In this document: piece by piece, positions 12,817-15,207 of the stretch
Numbering within the stretch: the stretch's first letter is position 1
Layout: every line of letters starts with the position of its first letter
Assembly: GCA_905215795.1 (NCBI GenBank)
Contig: CAJMRV010000019.1
Coordinates: 1-15,207, forward strand
Direction of reading: 5' to 3'
DNA: 15,207 nucleotides
Origin: an uncultured bacterium
GTDB lineage: Bacteria; Pseudomonadota; Gammaproteobacteria; Burkholderiales; Burkholderiaceae_F
Made by a program: the position numbers and the translations under genes
Notes under the pieces: generated by a model
The model's input: only the letters and a program-made list of their open reading frames with translations
What the model was told of the DNA's origin: nothing
Databases searched by the model: none

Positions 12817-13344
12817 ATGTCGACTATCGCCTACAACTGGGACGAATACATCGCCCTCAACGAAAAGCTCGTCGCTAACGTCGCCAAGAGCGGCTGGCAG
12901 TTTGACACCCTTCTGTGCCTGAGCCGCGGCGGCATGCGCCCCGGCGACTTCTTCAGCCGCGTCTACGACAAGCCCCTCGCGATCCTCGCCACGAGCTCGT
13001 ACCGCGAAGCCAAGGGCACCGTCCAGGCCGAACTCAACATCGCCAAGTACATCACCGGCTGTGAAGAGCTCACGGGCCGCGTCCTCCTGGTCGACGACAT
13101 GGTCGACTCCGGCGTGACGATCCGCGACGTGATCAAGCACCTCAAGGCCGCCCACCCGAAGATCACCGAGATCCGCGTGGCCGTGCTCTGGTGGAAGGGT
13201 CACTCCGTGATCAAGCCCGACTGGTACGTCGAGTACTTCGAGGACTGCCCCTGGATCAGCCAGCCGTTCGAAACGTACGACGGCCTCGGCACCGACGGCA
13301 TCATCGAACGCGTTGAAAAGCGCGAGGCCGCCAAGGCCGAATAA
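12817..13344 (+). CDS. Phosphoribosyltransferase (hypoxanthine/xanthine type, COG2236-like)
   Basis: A 175-residue type I phosphoribosyltransferase. The PRPP-binding motif VLLVDDMVDSGVT is at 89-101, with the adjacent acidic pair D93/D94. The upstream LCLSRGGMRPGDFFSRVYDKPLAILATSSY and the downstream VLWWKGHSVIKPDWYVEYFEDCPWISQPFETYD match the proteins found next to purA in other Burkholderiales. Such enzymes salvage purine bases with PRPP to give IMP or GMP/XMP, and the neighbouring purA fits a purine role; the exact base is not readable from sequence. Start ATG 12817 (MSTIAYNWDEY) was chosen because the in-frame TTG at 12784 would translate the poly-T run into FFFF. No clear ribosome site precedes the ATG. 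Confidence 0.88.
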   Translation: MSTIAYNWDEYIALNEKLVANVAKSGWQFDTLLCLSRGGMRPGDFFSRVYDKPLAILATSSYREAKGTVQAELNIAKYITGCEELTGRVLLVDDMVDSGVTIRDVIKHLKAAHPKITEIRVAVLWWKGHSVIKPDWYVEYFEDCPWISQPFETYDGLGTDGIIERVEKREAAKAE

Positions 13345-13428
13345 GCCGGCGTCCCCTCCGTCCGTTTGCATTTCGTTGCAAGTCCGGGCCGGAAGGTTGA
13401 TGCGCACGGCCCTGTTGCCGTGTACCCT

Positions 13429-13464
13429 TAGAATCCCCGCGGGCGAGTGCCTCGACGGGGATTC
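13429..13464 (+). repeat. Inverted repeat overlapping a -10-like hexamer
   Basis: TAGAAT (13429-13434) overlaps the left arm of a perfect 9-base inverted repeat, GAATCCCCG (13431-13439) and CGGGGATTC (13456-13464), with an inner CGAG/CTCG stem. It is followed by GTCGTTT, a poor T-tract. It could be a weak terminator for the phosphoribosyltransferase gene, 86 bases after its stop, or an operator over a promoter. The rest of the 288-base gap 13345-13632 holds no gene. Confidence 0.4.
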
Positions 13465-13514
13465 GTCGTTTCCGGAACCCCGCTTTCAACGGACCGTCCG
13501 AGGGAAGCACCTCA

Positions 13515-13544
13515 TTGAGGGGCCGGTGACGAATCGTTTAGAAT
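13515..13544 (+). promoter_or_regulatory. Promoter of the MscS-family gene
   Basis: -35 TTGAGG (13515-13520) and -10 TAGAAT (13539-13544) have an 18-base spacer, very similar in make-up and spacing to the hfq promoter. A start near 13551 would give a leader of about 80 bases. Confidence 0.6.
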
Positions 13545-13559
13545 CGACGAAACGGCCGA

Positions 13560-13578
13560 CGGCGGGGACGCCCCGCCG
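13560..13578 (+). other. Hairpin in the MscS-family gene leader
   Basis: A perfect 8-base stem, CGGCGGGG (13560-13567) / CCCCGCCG (13571-13578), with loop ACG lies 16 bases after the -10 and 54 bases before the start codon, so it would form at or very near the 5' end of the transcript. No T-run follows. Confidence 0.55.
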
Positions 13579-13632
13579 CGGGTCCTCCCTCAAAACGACA
13601 AGAATTCAACCCTCGAGAGGATTCAAACCGAC

Positions 13633-15087
13633 ATGACCAATCCCGAAACGTCCGCCGGACAGGGCATCGCCGACGCTCTCGGCATCCACCACACCCAGGC
13701 CGCCGACACGGCCCCGGGCTTCCAGGAACGCCTCGTCGCCTTCATCAACGACTTCACCGCCCACTGGAGCTGGCAGGACCTGATGTTCCAGGTCCTCATC
13801 GTCGCCGTGAGCGTGCTCGTGGGCTACTGGCTGAGCGCCAGGATCCGCACCGCCTGCAGGAAGGCGCTGCCGCCCGCCGCGGATCAGCACCTGGGTGCCT
13901 ACTTCAAGAGGCTCCTGCTCACGTTCGTCTCCAACGTCTCCTTCTCGTTCGTCTCGGGGTGCGTGCTCGCCATGGGCGCGTACTTCCTCCTGAACGTGAT
14001 GGGCTATCCGTCCAACTCGATGGTCCTCCTGAGGATCGCCTACTCGGTGTTCTTCGCCTACGCGCTGCTCTGCCTGTGCCTGGGCGGCCTGCAGGTCATC
14101 CTCGGCGAGCACGTCATCACGCCCGCCCTGAAGAAGACCTTCGTGATCGGGTTCTGGATCCTCGCCGCGCTTGAGATCGTGGGCATCCTCGGCGACCTGA
14201 TCGAGTACCTCGACCACGCCGTGATCCCGATCGGCGGCGGCAACATGACCGTGTGGACGCTGATCCTCGCCGTGATCACCGTGATCATCACGCTCGGCAT
14301 CGCCAACTGGTTGAGCAAGCTCGTCCACCGCTTCGTCTTCGGCATCGAGTCGCTCTCGACGAACATCAAGGTCGCCCTGAACCGCGTCATCACGATCACG
14401 TTCATCATCCTCGGCGTGATCATCGCGCTCAGCTCCGTGGGCATCAACCTCACCGTGCTCTCCGTCTTCGGCGGCGCGGTCGGCGTGGGCCTGGGCTTCG
14501 GTCTCCAGAAGATCGCCTCGAACTACATCTCCGGCTTCATCATCCTGCTCGACAAGTCGATCAAGATCGGCGACCTCGTGACCGTCGCGGACTTCCGCGG
14601 CCGCGTCACCGAGATCAACACCCGCTTCACGGTGGTGAGGAACAACACGGGCACCGAGAACATCGTCCCGAACGAATACTTCGTCACCTCGGCCGTGCAG
14701 AACCACTCCTACACGGACGAGTCCACGGTGCAGAACCTCACGATCGGCGTGAGCTATTCGGCCGACGTCCGCCGAGCCCTCGAAATCATGGTCGAGGAGG
14801 CCAACCGCGAACGCCCCCGCATCGACACGAGCCGCCGCGGCTGGTCCTACATCGACGACTTCGCCGACTCGAGCATCAACCTCACGCTCGGCTTCTGGGT
14901 CAAGGACCCGGCCAACGGAACGGCCGGCCTCAAGACGCAGATCGCCCTGGACTGCATGGAACGCTTCGCCAAGGAGGGGATCGAGATCCCGTTCCCGCAG
15001 CTCGACCTCAACGTGCGTCATGTCGACGCGGGCGAAATCCCCGTGCGCGTCAGGATGGACGCCGCCAAGGACAAGAAGGAAGCCTGA
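13633..15087 (+). CDS. MscS-family mechanosensitive ion channel
   Basis: A 484-residue inner-membrane channel, longer than E. coli MscS (286), with extra N-terminal membrane segments. Hydrophobic stretches lie at about residues 49-67, 98-121, 130-156, 167-187, 206-228, 248-272 and the pore helix about 275-305. The pore-lining helix carries the small-residue pattern FGGAVGVGLGFGLQKIASNYISGFIILLDKSIKIGDLV (F279-K293 at its core). The cytoplasmic beta domain follows (GRVTEINTRFTVVRNNTGTENIVPNEYF), then the alpha/beta vestibule ending IPFPQLDLNV. Such channels open under membrane tension to release solutes in hypo-osmotic shock. Start ATG 13633 has GAGGA at 13617-13621, at the long end of spacing. 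It has its own promoter and lies beyond the conserved cluster, so it is probably independent. Confidence 0.93.
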   Translation: MTNPETSAGQGIADALGIHHTQAADTAPGFQERLVAFINDFTAHWSWQDLMFQVLIVAVSVLVGYWLSARIRTACRKALPPAADQHLGAYFKRLLLTFVSNVSFSFVSGCVLAMGAYFLLNVMGYPSNSMVLLRIAYSVFFAYALLCLCLGGLQVILGEHVITPALKKTFVIGFWILAALEIVGILGDLIEYLDHAVIPIGGGNMTVWTLILAVITVIITLGIANWLSKLVHRFVFGIESLSTNIKVALNRVITITFIILGVIIALSSVGINLTVLSVFGGAVGVGLGFGLQKIASNYISGFIILLDKSIKIGDLVTVADFRGRVTEINTRFTVVRNNTGTENIVPNEYFVTSAVQNHSYTDESTVQNLTIGVSYSADVRRALEIMVEEANRERPRIDTSRRGWSYIDDFADSSINLTLGFWVKDPANGTAGLKTQIALDCMERFAKEGIEIPFPQLDLNVRHVDAGEIPVRVRMDAAKDKKEA

Positions 15088-15106
15088 CCTTCCTCCTCCC
15101 GACGCG

Positions 15107-15141
15107 AAAAAGCCCGGTCCTCCACATGGAGAATCGGGCTT
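15107..15141 (-). terminator. Terminator reading best on the - strand (possibly bidirectional)
   Basis: Arms AAGCCCG (15110-15116) and CGGGCTT (15135-15141), with an inner CTCC/GGAG stem, are preceded on the + strand by AAAAA (15107-15111). On the - strand this is a stem followed by TTTTT, a good intrinsic terminator. On the + strand only two T residues follow. It lies 20 bases after the MscS-family stop and suggests a convergent gene to the right, with some use for the + strand gene too. Confidence 0.65.
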
Positions 15142-15207
15142 CGTGCAATCCAGGCCCCAATTCCCGAAGTATCTAGGAATCGTGCCTAAAGATTGAGCAC
15201 AAACCAA

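Noticed and set aside
13606..15207. A 533-codon open frame on the - strand opposite the MscS-family gene, and similar long - strand frames at 1893-3668, 3771-5393 and 7375-9018
   Set aside because: They mirror real genes in a high-GC genome where stops are rare, have skewed Asp/Glu/Val/Arg composition, no recognisable domain, and run across terminators and gene boundaries.
1..15207. A mobile element, CRISPR array, phage, toxin-antitoxin or defence system
   Set aside because: No transposase, integrase, direct-repeat array, tRNA-flanked island or defence domain is visible; every recognised gene belongs to a conserved core neighbourhood with uniform composition.
15151..15207. Possible tRNA end or att site at the right edge
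   Set aside because: No cloverleaf arms or T-loop consensus could be found on either strand; only a weak ATTCC/GGAAT stem is present.

Overview
The window is one stretch of a high-GC bacterial chromosome with every gene on the + strand. The gene order is ispG (3' end), hisS, yfgM, bamB, der, hfq, hflX, hflK, hflC, a DUF2065 gene, a hisZ-like gene, purA, a phosphoribosyltransferase gene and an MscS-family channel gene. This order is the conserved betaproteobacterial (Burkholderiales) neighbourhood. A hisZ between the hflC/DUF2065 pair and purA, and a short 78-residue Hfq, fit that group. The GC-rich, strongly CGC-biased coding style together with an unusually short HisZ makes a gut-type Sutterellaceae-like organism plausible, but the family is an inference that I could not test.

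Layout. 1-2290: isoprenoid (ispG) and tRNA-charging (hisS) genes run tightly into yfgM, a membrane-anchored chaperone of the secretion pathway. 2291-3569: a short leader, then the outer-membrane assembly lipoprotein BamB. 3570-4001: a 432-base non-coding stretch with a perfect TATAAT and a long GC-rich leader able to fold in competing ways, ahead of der. 4002-5449: the ribosome-assembly GTPase Der, closed by a textbook intrinsic terminator. 5448-7186: promoter, structured leader, a possible 26-codon upstream ORF, hfq and hflX, then a second clear terminator. 7187-9902: a new promoter and hairpin-rich leader, then hflK-hflC, the membrane complex that restrains FtsH. 9903-11206: a small DUF2065 membrane protein and the shrunken HisZ-like protein. 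11207-13344: purA and a purine-type phosphoribosyltransferase, each with a hairpin in its leader. 13345-15141: a promoter-bearing gap, the MscS-family channel, and a terminator that reads better on the - strand.

How the parts relate. The products serve core jobs: envelope biogenesis (YfgM, BamB, HflKC), ribosome and RNA handling (HisS, Der, Hfq, HflX), and purine/histidine metabolism (PurA, phosphoribosyltransferase, HisZ-like). I found no mobile element, CRISPR array, tRNA, rRNA or defence system. The unusual material is regulatory: nearly every transcription unit begins with a GC-rich hairpin between a plausible -10 and the start codon. The hfq-hflX junction carries two perfect palindromes, one of which holds the hflX start codon, and the HisZ-like protein lacks the synthetase core motif region. 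All hairpin and promoter calls were made by eye, without folding or searching.
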